The notes under the pieces: generated by a model
Database searches by the model: none
What the model saw: only the letters and a program-made list of their open reading frames with translations
What the model was told of the DNA's origin: nothing
Position numbers and translations under genes: made by a program
From: Pegea sp. RAD2-039
Taxonomy: Eukaryota > Chordata > Thaliacea > Salpida > Salpidae
Length of the DNA: 64,000 nucleotides
Assembly (NCBI GenBank): GCA_034620365.1
Contig: JAQGEQ010000020.1
Span: 744,001 to 808,000, forward strand
Direction of reading: 5' to 3'
Shown: in pieces, positions 37,921-54,849 of the stretch
How positions within the stretch are numbered: the stretch's first letter is position 1
Layout of the letters: every line of letters begins with the position of its first letter

Positions 37921-40348
37921 CCTAATTGGTCAACAATGTTATACCATAAAAAAAGTAAAATTAATTCAAAATGAAAAAGCTGAAAAAATACTATATGTAT
38001 CCAAAAACTGCAAATATAAAATCATACTTTTGTTTTTTATCAAATTACATAAATATACTCAAAACATACTAATATATATATTTATAACAAGTTAAATATT
38101 TTAGATTTGATATCTAAGTTATTTTTTCCTATATTTCTTATAGTTTTATCACCACATATTAGAAAACAGAATATGAATCCATCAATAACTTAAAAAAGGA
38201 TAAGTTTGAATTTATTTGTAATCAGAAATTATTTAGAAGTTAATAATAATATTTTAAATAGCAAAAAAATAGTATCATAATATCAGCATTTAATTTATTA
38301 AATTTTACAAATAGTCATAAAATCTTAGCATCAAATATATTTGTTATGAAAGGGTTAAGCTTTCAAAAATTTAATGTTGGAGATATAGTGCGAAAATAAG
38401 TTAAACATTTTGGTCTAATATTTCCTTGTAAATAAATTAATCCGTTCTATGCTATAATAATAATCAAAGATAAACAAAAGTTCGGTAAATGTCATTAAAA
38501 AAGTTTAGTTTAAATAAATTTAAAACACGATTTTACTCAAAGTTAAAAAAGAGAAATCATAAATAAGAGCTCCACTTAATCATATTCAAGCATTGATCAG
38601 TGAAATTACTTAAAATTGTTTAAATTGCAAGACTTTACTAAAGAAAAACTTTTAATATTTTTCAAACTAAATTAACCGCAATAGTTTTTACTTACAGCTC
38701 ATTACAGCGCAAGAGCTTGAATACATCTTAACAATTGTATAAACTCCGTCCGAACTTTAATTTAATTTTGATTTGAAGTAGCAGTTAGTTTACCTAAAAA
38801 TTAAATAAGTATTTGGTAGATAAGACACATTGATTTGTAAAATTCATCACCTAAAAAATCAAAATTATATTTTTACCCATATATTTTTCAAAATGAATTT
38901 TTATTTGAATGATTGCATTCAAACTTTGACAGAACAAGGTGCTCTTTAAGTTTATTCAGTCACACTACAAGTTTTTATATATTTATTTATCCTATTTATA
39001 ATAGTTTATATATTTTTATAGCTCTAAGGACTGTACTTTTGAACACTTACTAAATTTCAATAAAAATTTAAGTTGAAAGTAGTACCTGGTACTACTCAAC
39101 CTGGTACTACTCAAACTGGTACTACTCAACCTGGTACTACTACTAGACCTGATAAGGATAACTAGAAAAAAAAGCGCAAAACCAGGCCAGTTAATGGTTA
39201 AAAGACTGTTCAATTGTTATACCTGGATTCACAGTCTGATTTTAGGACTTAGCACTTTAATCCTAACGAATAATTAACGAGCTCACCATAAGTTTTATTT
39301 ACAAATGAATTGATATTATCTAAACTAGCAAAGATTTTTAAATCAATAGTTATTTTTTAAAGTATTTATTTTTGTAGAATTTTTTTTGTTACGTGTATAT
39401 TATATATTATTTTATTATGTTTATATTATACCTGTTTAATTTTCAGTTGCTGCACATGCTAATAAGTTCGAAATTTGACTCTTTTAATAAAAAGCCTTAA
39501 AACCCATGATATACACTAGCATCTTTCTGAGTGATATCAACAACTTTACAAATTAAGTAAAGTAAAGGTCAAATTATTTAATGATCTTGTGTTTATTTAT
39601 CATCTATGTAATTAATTTTCTTAATCTTTTCCTTATTTACTAATTAATTAATTTAATATTGCCTATTTTGGTTTTATCTGTAATTTGATTTGAAGGACGA
39701 GTTTAGAAATAATTTAACCTTTAGCTGATTTCATCTGTGTTTTTATCTTTAAAGTAATCAACTTTGACTGCAGCAATTCTGAATGCTTAGTTTGCAATTC
39801 TTTAAAGTTTTGGATTTAATTCTTTGAAAGAGAAATTTGTTTTTGTGCAGCGAACTATTTATGACAACAATTATAGTTTTATATTCATAGAAAAATATTG
39901 ACAAGAATATAGAGAATTTAACATTTTTGATTTTGTAAACTTAAAAAGTAACTTGACTTTGAAATTTTTTATATATACGTAACATTTTCTATAAAATAAA
40001 AGAAAATAAAGCAAAGATGAATTATTTTTATAGTTTTGTAATACTGATAATTAAGCTTTTGTATTAATATGTTAGATCTAGATAAATAAAAGATAAATTT
40101 GAAGTTTTTGAGGAATTAATTAATTTTGTTTTTACTTTTTATCGTTTTTAAGCTTATTAAAATAATTATTTTTCATGATTGCTAAAATTTTAATGGAAAT
40201 TTAACTAATTTTCTTAAATACAAATTGATTAGTAATAATTATAAATAAACTTACTTTTTGCAATTTTTTCAACCTGAGTTTAATTTGATTTTTAAAATAC
40301 AGTTAAATATAACAAAGGTTATTTTGACAAAATTGTTAGAAGTTCAAA
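37921..40348. other. Divergent intergenic region between MAD1 and glycogen phosphorylase
   Basis: A+T-rich; both genes read outward from it. It contains the small 15-bp repeat at 39085-39146 and an acceptor-like TTTTAAAATACAG ending 46 bases before the phosphorylase ATG. No core promoter motif is convincing. Confidence 0.45.
39085..39146 (+). repeat. 15-bp tandem repeat (CCTGGTACTACTCAA)
   Basis: Four tandem copies of a 15-bp unit; in the plus strand they read PGTTQ PGTTQ TGTTQ PGTT before a stop at 39175-39183. The run is mucin-like but I cannot connect it to a start codon or to a convincing exon, so coding status is open. Confidence 0.7.
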
Positions 40349-44319
<3,971 letters not shown>

Positions 44320-44530
44320 ATTTATTGCTCTAATGTATAAAAGTCAGTACACTATTGTCTATTAACCACTGTATCTCAATAACCTTTATTGTACACATAC
44401 CTTTCTATACCATCATGTACTTTTCACGTTTTAATGGTGTTAGTCTTTCAATTTATGCATATTATAAAACTTAGTCGTTTAATTTCGCTGCAGTAAACAC
44501 ACAATTTCAAAAAAATGTTTTATTTGATCA

Positions 44531-47209
44531 TTAGTTCTCAATCTTACTATCTTCAACCGATCTAGAAGCAGCACAATAAACTTTGAAACTAAAGTCACCT
44601 TGTGAAAAAGATCCCTGAAAAAAAGATGTTAAAAATTGCTGAGAATTGTTTGAATCAACTCACTGTGTTGACACATTTACAATCCGCTAGCTCCACTTCA
44701 AACGGAGCCGTCTTTTTATCACATAACACAAGAAGATCGGGTAGCGGGTAGACTTGTAAAGATTGCGAATGATTCCAATAAACAGGGTTGACATGAAATG
44801 GTAGAGGGGAAAGATAAGACTGAGACAAAACCGATTTCATCAACTGAAAGATGAATTCTTTTCAAATAAATTTAATAAAATGTCAAATAGAAACTGACGT
44901 TGTCTGGCATATCGGAATTCGGATATTTAATCAAATTTCTGCACATTTTCTCCATCAAATTGTCACAATATACGATTACTTCTTGTGAGAAATATTGAAT
45001 TCTGAAATATAAATCTGAGAAATATGTTTCTTTTATGTGTGCTTCTTTGAAACCTGCAAGGGTTGGAAGTGAAAATTGCTTTTGTTATTTTCTTACTGAA
45101 TTCTTCAGTTATCATATTCGGAAGAGAAGGTCTTGGAAGAATTTTGTTCATTCCACAATCTTCTAATGAAGGAACAAAAACAAAATAACTTCTGCAGAGA
45201 ATTTGTAGATAAGATCATCAAATGGAAATTTATTCAAATCTTACTCTTTTTGAACATTTGGAAAAGAACTAATAATTTCAGCAAACTTAACAAGTCCTTC
45301 TTTTAGCTTGACATTATATGATGAGCCGTATGCAGAGCAAAATCGACCAGATATTACAAAACATATAGGCGGGCTGCTATCAAAACCCTCTAATAAAGTT
45401 TGTAAATTGTTTAAAGTTTTATCCTGCAAAAGATTTGAAGTCAAAAATAGAAAGTTTGAGTGAAAGGGAAAGTGACTTGGTCAAAATGTACATCGGAGAG
45501 AAAAACCATCATCCCCGCTTCACTTGATTCAATTTGTCGCATGCTAAGCAGCGATTGTTGGCTTGTTGGAGGATCAGAACTAAAAAAGTTTACATTTCCA
45601 TAAAACGATCTACAAAACAAGAAAAAAGCTTGAAGTGAGTCATCAGCACTTTATAATCTTCAACAAGATACTTTATATGAGAGAAGAAGTTAAAAATACA
45701 TTTTTATTAATATAAAGACCTTCAAACAACAGTAGTATCAAATAAGTAACCGACTTGGTTGTTTTTGAAGGTTCTAGTGGAGGAAAACCAAGAGCTGTGA
45801 TATGAAAAACTTCCTCTTCAAACCAACCCTCAGCAAGTACAAATGAATTTTCAGTAAATAATCCATCTTGAAAAACCTTTCAGCAAAATGTTTATTTTAA
45901 TAATAAAATATTAGAATTTATATTCTTAGTTGCTTATAAATGAATCGATTGAAATAATTACTGCATCTTTGAGATTGATTTCAACGACTCCAGTCGGATC
46001 TTCAAGATACAGTTTTTCCTAAAATTGAATTATCAGAAATATTTTCTCTTTTTTAAAACTAAATGAAAATTACATTCTTAATTCTTGCAATCATTCCCAA
46101 AATAATAATTTCTTTCAACTTTGAAGTACATCCCAATAAATATTCAACATTTCTCAATTGAAACTTCTTATTTAGTTTCTGGTTGCAGCCTAGAAATAAA
46201 CCGGTGATAATTGTACCTTCAGCACACTACAACATCTGATGATGGTGTAAATACCAGAAGCGGTTGGTGTAAATAATTTGTGGCGGGTGGTTCGTTGGTA
46301 AAGTAACCAATATCTATCTAAAAATGTTTTGACTTTTTTATTTGCAGCATCTTTTGCAGACTTTTTGTGTGAATTTTCATCACTAAATCATCAAGAATAG
46401 AAATTGAATTATTCAATAACAGCTAAATAAATAAAACTTACTTTATAAACTTTTTTAATTCCGTGTTGTAAGTGTATTTAGGAAAATCGAAAGCATTTTG
46501 CACAGAAAATGTGTGTTGTCTGAGAAAGAAAGTTTGTTAAAATTATTAAAACTTTTTGCCTAAACTTCACTCACATGTTTTCACCTTTTCTCTTGCATTG
46601 ATCAAGAACTTTTTGTAGTAAAGTCACATCTATTAATGTAGAGGTCACTAAAACAAAAAAAGTCTGAATACTGATTGTAAAATTACCAAAAATCCAAATA
46701 ATTTATGTAAATTATGCTATAATGAATACAACAACAAGAAAATCTTATTACATTTTTATTAAAAAAGTTAATGATCATTCTGACAAGTTTTCTTTCATTT
46801 TGTTTGTTTTCATTACATGAGATTACTAAATTTATAAAAGATATTTAAACGAGTAAAAAAATTACTCATTCTAAAAAACAACAGTTTTAGTAGAAAATAT
46901 TTTCAAACCTTTTAAATTATGAAAAAGTAGTAGAAAAATCAACATACTATTTTGCTTTTCCAAAACAGAAAAAATTTGATTTAAATAATCTTCTCTTTCA
47001 GATTTATTAAATCCACTCAAGGCTTCACAGATCAACTCATTTGCATCTCTAGTTTCAAAAAAATAAATAATCAAAATATGTGATCTTAAAAACTAAATGA
47101 TTTTATCTCTATTTAATTGCAGTAATCTTTCAACTCACTTTCTTAGCATATATCCATACATGCTAAAAGCAGAAATAATAGAATTTCTAAACTCATTGAT
47201 GAGCGACAT
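44531..47209 (-). CDS. POLE2: DNA polymerase epsilon subunit 2
   Basis: This is the B subunit of the leading-strand polymerase epsilon. The ATG is at 47207-47209, right behind an acceptor-like CAAAACAG two bases away; the stop is at 44531-44533. Exon 1 (47209-47139) plus exon 2 encode the N-terminal helical domain ([40 protein letters not shown]). Later exons carry the OB-fold part ([44 protein letters not shown]). The inactive phosphoesterase domain follows ([66 protein letters not shown], ending EDSKIEN). These follow human POLE2 closely ([48 protein letters not shown]). About ten short introns interrupt it; most internal borders are approximate. No damage seen. Confidence 0.93.
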
Positions 47210-49786
47210 CACTGTTTTGTTCACTTGTTAAAAAAATTAACTTTAAATATCAATTTACGTAAAGAAATAGAAAAAAACCTAGAAAAAAAAATAAATTATC
47301 TAGTTGTATACTTTGTCGTCATCCACTGAAAACAATAGAACTATCTATATATAATGTATAAGACAAGAGCTTAAGTCAGTTGGTTGCTAATCTATTGTGG
47401 TTTGCATGTGTGGGTTCAAATGCCACCTCATTTGCAAAGAAACAGTATGCATCACTATATGATCGTAGACTAGCATGAACTAAGGAGCTGAAAAGTATCT
47501 TCTCCAGCAATGGTCTCCAAGGGTCAACTCTGCATTGTAATAAAATCAAATCCACACACAAGCTGGAGTTCATGTATGTTTGGCAAGCAACTTCCTTCCA
47601 TTTACTACTTAAGTCTATGAATCTCAACCAAACAAATGTTTACAAATAACATAATTGTTGGTAAACAAGTTTACTTGTGATTTTTATAGAGTTAATAACA
47701 ATATATAATAAGGGAACATGAGGTGAGAACAACCATACAGAATGTGCTCTGAGTGATGATGTTAAAAAACAAAGCAAGACTCAATGAAATGGAAAATAAA
47801 TATATGAACAAGACACAATGAAATGGAATCAGAAAAACTTTCAGGGTTTCTTTATAGAGTTAATAAGTATAAAACCAACATAAAAATAATAATTGACAGT
47901 TAAAGTTCATTTTGATTTCATAATAATATAATTCTGTTTTACAAAATTATTCATCAGTATAAATTAATTCTAGATACACTAAATAGTAAAAAATAAAAAG
48001 ATAACTAAGAGATGGTTCTACTAAACTAAGCATTTATTATAACAAACTAAAATACTTATTTAAAAAAATTCTTTATTCCATAAGTTACTGTCGACAATAT
48101 AAGAGTTGAAAAATATTTTTGAAAAAAATGTGAAGTTAAATTATCATTATTATAGATAAAAATCTTTGTAAATAAAAATGGACACTATGTTTTAAGTAAA
48201 AAAATTATACCACCTTAAAACATATATCACTTATACTAATGTTGGAACCGAAGCTATTTATCAAAATTATGAATTTGAGCAAATAATGTGCGTCAAAAAT
48301 AATTTACAGTTTATTTTGTACAATAGTATAAAGAATTTATCTGATAATTTTGAAACTTTTTAAATTGTTCATATATATTTGTTTGGTTCTATCGAAAATT
48401 TACCCGCCAAACTATTTTGGCTAAAATAATATAATATTCTGATGAGGCTCAGGTTTCTTGTGAAAAACTTAAGTTCTCTAAATAATGGTTCATATGGAAA
48501 TATTTTAATAATAGTTTATTATAAGTCGTTTACTTATGATTGAATTAAAAGGTGATGATCTCCTAAAATCCATATTTTTTATTAATTTATAAAATTAATC
48601 TGCAGACTAAGTTTACGACTAAAAAGGTTGTGAAAAACTGACTTAGATGAATCATTACAGAAATAAAAATGTTTTAGCGAAGAAAAGCTTTTTATAAAAA
48701 GATAAAGTTACTTTTTATTGCTGTTTACTTGCATACAAGTTGTCTACAAAAGGTAGTTTCAGTTAATAGGAAGTTAACTTTTGGTCATTTTTGAAAACCT
48801 TAAAGTAAATAAATCATATAATATTTTTTTTATTTTCATTGATAGCTTATTTCATCAATTAATAAAAGACTTTTAATTATTCACTAAATTTCCGAATTTA
48901 TTAGAAAATATTTTACTTTTTAATTAAAAGTACAATAAGCTAGTATCTCGTTACTTATTTGTGAAGTTTTTAAATCGTGAGATGATTCACTTTCAAATTG
49001 TAGAAAGATCAGAAATATATACTTCAAGAAAATGATATTACGAAGCTTTAAAAATGTTTTCATTTTTGGTAGAAATACTAATTTAGATGTTTAGCTTTAG
49101 TATAATTCAAAATTTAGATTACGATCTATAATGTTACATTAAGTTGTAATTTGAACTTAAAAAGTCTTTGATACAAACTGTACGATCACACCCCATTTTT
49201 TAGGGGTTTCGTAAATTATTCAATCTATAAACTAAAGTAAATATCCTCTGAATTTTTTTCACTTTTTTATTCTAATTAGCTATCATTTCAGTATTTTCTT
49301 CAAATGCAGACCAAATGTTTAATGAACCTATGAGTTTTTAAATGTATTTTTATTTCAAACTTCGGAAGATTCAGCTATTTATTTTAAATGGAATGTTTAC
49401 GCTTTCAGACAGATCAACTTAAGAAATGTTTATTTATAAAAACAACTGTTTATAAGATTTAAAGACAGAATCGTGTAATCATTACCTTTAAATTACTTTA
49501 TTGCGTCAAAATTCGAAGATATGCAAGAAAATAAAGTTTTTGCAAAGTATAAAGTCCCACTTAATGCAGAGGGTCCCTTGGAGGTAGTGTTGAAGGAAAT
49601 ATTCATAAAAGATAAATGTATTTCCCCCCAAGATTTGGATCCGTGCAAAAGTATTGTCAGATCAACAGCTCTTTACAAGTCAATCTTTACCTCGGTTTTG
49701 AACTGCTTGTTACTGTAAACTCTTTTATGAAGTCAACCAAAAGCTCTGTCAGCATCAAATGATTTTATACTACAAACACTTGGAGT
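47210..49786. other. Intergenic, one unexplained open frame
   Basis: Mostly A+T-rich. At 47376-47627 the minus strand has an 83-residue frame of balanced composition (RVDPWRPLLEKILFSSLVHA and YCFFANEVAFEP) in a local patch of lower A+T. At 49521-49718 the plus strand has a 65-residue frame (KYKVPLNAEGPLEVVL) just before the LINE fragment. I recognise neither. Confidence 0.4.
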
Positions 49787-50118
49787 GCTGCATAAGCTCC
49801 AATGTCTGATGGCAGCTGGTTCTAAGTACTAATTGTGCGGTATGAAAAAAAATTTGCTCTGACCAATGTACTAGGTTATATAGGATTATTAAGATGTAAT
49901 GTGTTTCGTCTGAGTTGATATAACTTGAGGGAAGGTCTAGTGGAAAAGAAATCATCAACCTGAAGGTCAATTAAATTGTGGATAATTTTAAAATAAGAAT
50001 TAAGTCGCATTTAATTCGTCAAATTTTCAAAGTATGAAAATTGAAGAATTATAACTATCGTATTTAATTTCACGTTTCCTGCATACCAATCTCGTAAATG
50101 TCGCCTGAACAGATTCAC
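49787..50118 (-). mobile_element. LINE 3' fragment, decayed second copy
   Basis: It lines up along its length with 15475-15810, with many substitutions and small deletions, and the same orientation. Shared plus-strand landmarks are CCAATGTCTGATGG, TTGCTCTGACCAATGTA, TTATTAAGATGTAATG and CCTGCATACCAATCTCGTAAA. The reading frame is broken. Both copies end at the same place on the 3' side, as expected for target-primed insertion. Confidence 0.85.
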
Positions 50119-50611
50119 ATATATATGAAAGATGCATAAAAATATAATTAATTTGTATATATTAATTATTATAATATATTTTCCTACTTTTTATATTTGT
50201 TGAAAAGTGACACCACAAAAAATTATTGTGGTACCTGTAAGGACAATAACTCTCTATCAAAGCTTTTTAATCGCTATGTCTGCCGTCAAATGAGCTTAGG
50301 CATTCGGTAAGATGGTTTTCAGCTATAAAATTCAAATTTATCACAGTACCTAAGTAATATAAATATGTAATCGCTTCATAGTTTCTGATTTATAAAATAC
50401 CATTTCTCAATTATGACAAACAATAGGAGATTATGAAACCATGAATCACATGTTTTTGCTAATGACGAAATTAATTTGCATATCATTGGTTTATTAGATA
50501 ATTTAGTATGTAGCATTAGTGCAGAGTACATTAAAAAGTAGCATATATATTTGTGGCATTTGTATAGTGTTTATATTTTAAAAAAGCCTGAAAAAAGACC
50601 TATTTTCAAAG
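50119..50611. other. Upstream region of the metallothionein gene
   Basis: A+T-rich. I looked for metal-response elements (TGCRCNC on either strand) and saw none in the 300 bases before the start codon. A TATA-like stretch is listed separately. Confidence 0.45.
50543..50550 (+). promoter_or_regulatory. TATA-like element of the metallothionein gene
   Basis: ATATATAT within GCATATATATTTG about 62 bases before the ATG fits a TATA box for a short leader. In such A+T-rich DNA this is weak evidence. Confidence 0.35.
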
Positions 50612-51151
50612 ATGGATCCTTGTGATTGTAAAAGTAAATCTCTATTTATTTACTGCAAGCTTTATTTTATTATAAAAGTTTTTAAACTACATTTAAAAGC
50701 TGTACAAATTAAAATTTGATTTAAGTACTATCTTTTAAATAGGGCTATTCAAAAACGATTTTTTTTATTTTGTTAGTTTTCAATTTATATTTGCAATTTA
50801 TTACTAAAAGTATTGACAGGTTAAACTAAAGAACGATTAAAAAGATTTAATTTTAGGCTTAAAGTTCAAATAACATCTGATAATTGTTGAATGCAAAAAT
50901 TAGTAATTAAATAACTATATGTAGAAATAATGTTTGACTGAATAATTTTTTTTTCTAACTTATCTGCAAACTATTTATTACTTAGTTTTGTATGATGGGA
51001 ACACAAAGTTATTGGAATTTAAGAATTGTTTTTAAAACTGATTTATTTTTCAGCTACAGGAAAATGTAGCTGCAATAAATGCACAAGTTGTAGCGGATGT
51101 AACTGTGATTCAACTATCTGTGTTTGTAAAAAAAGTTGCTGCCCAAAATGA
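50612..51151 (+). CDS. MT: Metallothionein, 39 residues, 12 cysteines
   Basis: Two exons, 50612-50633 and 51054-51151, join across a GT-AG intron of 420 bases in phase 1. The product starts MDPCDCKTTGKCSCNKCTSC and ends VCKKSCCPK. Its cysteines fall at 4, 6, 12, 14, 17, 20, 23, 25, 30, 32, 36 and 37, giving five CXC or CXXC-linked clusters and a final CC. There is no aromatic residue. Metallothioneins bind zinc, cadmium and copper through such clusters. The start resembles vertebrate MTs (MDPCEC in fish), and an early intron after about seven residues also occurs there. Here only one 12-Cys domain exists, where vertebrates have two domains and about 60 residues. A 39-residue, 12-Cys form is what I recall for ascidian tunicates. 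The gene is too short and split to appear as a long open frame. Confidence 0.92.
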
Positions 51152-54100
51152 CCTTGAAAGGTCAAAAAGATTGAAAATATCCAAAATTTGTTTATTGATG
51201 CAGTGTATCATCGTACTTTTAATACTTTTAAAAAGCTCTCTTTATATTTAAGCTGTTAAAGAAAATTATTTATTATTAAAAGATATGTAAGTTTATGAAG
51301 TAAATAAAATAATTATAATCAAAAAGTGACTCTAAAAGTTGAAATTGTTAAAAGGTTAATTTCAGATGAAGATTCTATTTTGTGTTTATAAGCAGAATTG
51401 ATAACAATTATCCAAATATGATGTTTATGAAATCAGTTAAATAATTTAAATGTAAATCTACAAATCATACACATGTAATAGTAATTAACAGATACAACTT
51501 AAAACTCTATAGGACTACCTTCTTCAATACTTTGATTTTGTTTCTTATCGAAAGATATTTTAAACTACCTTACTTACTTAAAATCTGCATAGCATCGGCT
51601 AGCCCTAATCTTTACTAAATCTGCTTGTTAAACATTCCGTCTACTGCTATTTGCAAACATACAAAAATAGGTAAAGTAATAGTAAAGAAGTTAAACATAT
51701 TCATTTTGACAATAAATTTGAAACTTACTTTTGATTTTTCTTTTGTAAAGTTGAAACAGTTCTCAAAATTATCTAAGATGTTTTAGTGAAAGTAACATTT
51801 GAAAATCATTTTTTGCTAATTAGTATTTTTAATGCAAGTTACGCTTTTCAACGACCAGTCTCGAACGAAATCGAGCAAAGATACACTTATTCTTTTAATA
51901 AAAGTAACTGATGTAGAGTATGTGTTTAGTATCATTTCAGGGTTTTTTTATGACATTTAACCTCCTAGAGTATTTATTTGGTCATCTATTTGAACACTTT
52001 TATAAATATTGTTTTGTGAAACTGCTTTTCAGTCTCAATTCTAAAATTATGACTAAAATGGATTACCTTTTTGTTGATGTTTTTCCAATAATTTGAACCA
52101 AAGGTTTGATTGTCAGTTATAATTTCCAGATTTTAATGTTGGTTTTTCAACTATTTATTATTACAAAAATATAGCAATCAGAAAGTAGCTTTTTCAACTA
52201 TAGGTAAATAGTGCGACTACCTAATCGTTGCTTTGGGAGAAGCAAAGGCTATAGTAGTAATCTCATAAATACAGACTTTAATCCAGCAATCTTGATGTCA
52301 CTGTCCCAGATCATAGGTTCGTGTCACTGAACAGCGGATTTGAAGAGTGGGGACAGTTCAAGTCATTCTAATGTATTCAACTCTTTACAACAATTCCTTG
52401 TGAAGGAGTATGGCTTTCAACTTCCTCCTATTTACTGATTCCTTCTACGAAACACAGCTAAAACAAAATGGAGTAACAACGTAAAAGTCTTTATTATAAA
52501 CAGTTAAATAAATTAATAATATATAAGTATGTATACTTAAGACATCTACAAAATTAAATAAAATTATCCTGATTAACACAAAAAATCAGTTTGTAACATT
52601 TTGCTCTTATATCAATAGCAATTCCATCTTTGCAACGCCTTTTTGTCGCTCTCTTAAGATCATAGTTTTTTACTCCGCAGTCATCTATGCATTATCTTTG
52701 GACTTTCGAAGCCAATAATTAAATCCAATTCAAAATACAACATCAAAAGTAAAATTACTTTTAGAATACTAATTCATAATAATGAATCATTCAGTAAAAC
52801 TGGACATCACCGATAAAATTGTTATTTCATCAAAAAATTAGTTGAAAAAAGCATCCTTCTCATAAGAAAACAAAGCAGAAATTTAATACTAATCTGACAG
52901 ATTGGAAGGTTTCTAATAACACTAAATTTGGAATTTGAGAAGCTTTCACCTGAAAAAGTTAGAAAAAGTTTAACCTCGAAAGGTTATGGCATTTTTTGAA
53001 GATCATACAAACTAACATCAAAGTAGATACTTTAAGTAGAAGTACGAAACTTCTGAAAACTTTTGACTACCTTGCTATGAAATTTTGTAGTTCAAAACGT
53101 TAAATCGTTAAATAGTTGACCTCCCATAAACCTTTTTTACTCCATGCAGAGTTCGAAGCAGTTTGGATAATACAATTGCATAACAAATCTCGTATATATT
53201 AACCTTCATTTTAGACCAAGACAAAGAGGCAGTTGTGTCTGTTGATAAAGCAGATCGTCTGTAGATCGCCAGTCCTATGGCGATGGTATCTAAGCGCGGG
53301 TTACGTGCTGTTTTTGATTTGTGCTTTATTTTACTTGAAAGAAGCAACCTCTGCTAACATAATGTTTATCTTTTTCATGAAATAGTTAGTTCGTGAAGAA
53401 AGAGTAATTCAATCCTTTCTTCAAGCGATTCTTGTATAAACTAAAGTCTTAGTAGCAACTATTCTCTTTGAAAATATCATACACAACTAAATCCTGGAAA
53501 TAACTATTATTGTTATAAATTCTTATTTCATTAAAATTTTTTAAAGAATAATTTTGGAACAATTCTTATTCGTCTTATAATTATTAGATTTCTTGTTTAA
53601 TTACATTTTTGTATATATTTGTAAAGATTGTTCTAGAAAATTTCTTTCGTTTTCTTAATAATAATAAGGGGCGAACTGTCTCATAAACTTGTAATTTCAT
53701 CAATTTTAACGGCCGAATTTGATTTATTTCCTCTAGTTTAGCTTCTATACTCCTTTATTTCGATTTTTCATTTTATCTAGTTTGTTTATACAATGTGTTT
53801 ATAGAGATCTAGTATATATGAAATATTACTGTAGTTAAAAGAATTGATAATTTAGAGTTATGAACACAAAAAAATTGTATTTTTTTCAAACTGTGACTCT
53901 TATATTATTCTATGATTTTTTCATATTTAATAAAATAAATATTTAAAGATATAGATACAAAAAGTTCTGTTATCTAGTTGACCTTATACTAGCTTACCAA
54001 TACTTTAAATCTATGCCCCATCACCACTTATTTACTGAAATATTTCTATTTTTCTAGTTAACAAAAATTTAAGACATAAATATTCTATTTTAATTTATAA

Positions 54101-54849
54101 ATTCTGAAGTTATGATTAAGCTTTATGATTTTAAATGTTGTTTTAACTTATTTAATTTTTGTTTCTCATGTTGTCAACATTTTGATTTTTAACTGGTTAC
54201 TCAAGTTCAAATCTATGAAATTCATAGAAATAGTTTGACCTGAATAAATTGAAATAATAAAATAATTTTGAATTGAAATAGTTTTAGTTTATATAATTGT
54301 ATGAACTTTCTATTGTACTAATAGTTTATTTTCTGCTTTTTATTATAATAGACTAATATTTAATATGAAACTTTTAAATATATAAAATATTATTTAAATC
54401 GAATTTTTAATATATACTTTGAGTTGACATCATCAGTTTATTGTGAACAATTTTGAAGCTAATTACAAAATCTTTATTGATGATAGCAAGAGCTTATAAT
54501 ATATATATATGTAATATGATAATATCTAAATATGCTTAAAATTATCTTTATTAGTTTATAATATCATATAATAGTATTTGATTATTTATATAAGTGAAAT
54601 AAAGTTTGGATTAAACTATTTCTTTGTTTTCTTGGTTACTGCTTATTTGTGCTAATAACTACTTGTGTAACAAAACCAATCTTTTGACATGATATGTTTA
54701 TTTATGGATCACTATGACCAATTATAGTACCTGTTACATAAATATAACATTAGTTATTTACTTTTTTAAATAATTTATAATACATATAACTCATTATCTT
54801 GAAATTATTCAGGTTTTATTTCATTTCATTTATTTTGGTTGCTCTCAAA
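51152..54849. other. Intergenic, 3.7 kb
   Basis: Begins with the metallothionein 3' UTR. The rest is A+T-rich. Patches near 52230-52480 and 53100-53350 are less A+T-rich; the latter has a 79-residue minus-strand frame with no recognisable family. These are probably old repeats. An acceptor-like GAAATTATTCAG lies 37 bases before the ERI1 ATG. Confidence 0.4.
51303..51308 (+). terminator. Polyadenylation signal of the metallothionein gene
   Basis: AATAAA 152 bases after the metallothionein stop. Confidence 0.5.

Noticed and set aside
50300-50611. Metal-response elements upstream of the metallothionein gene
   Set aside because: No TGCRCNC core was found on either strand in this stretch.
52230-52480. 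tRNA-derived SINE suggested by GGTTCGTGTCAC
   Set aside because: The B-box-like stretch has no matching A box at the right distance and no tRNA-like fold.
54799-54849. N-terminal extension of ERI1 with a hydrophobic, signal-like sequence
   Set aside because: There is no ATG, and a likely splice acceptor (AG at 54811-54812) lies in it. The ATG at 54850 gives a normal ERI1 start.
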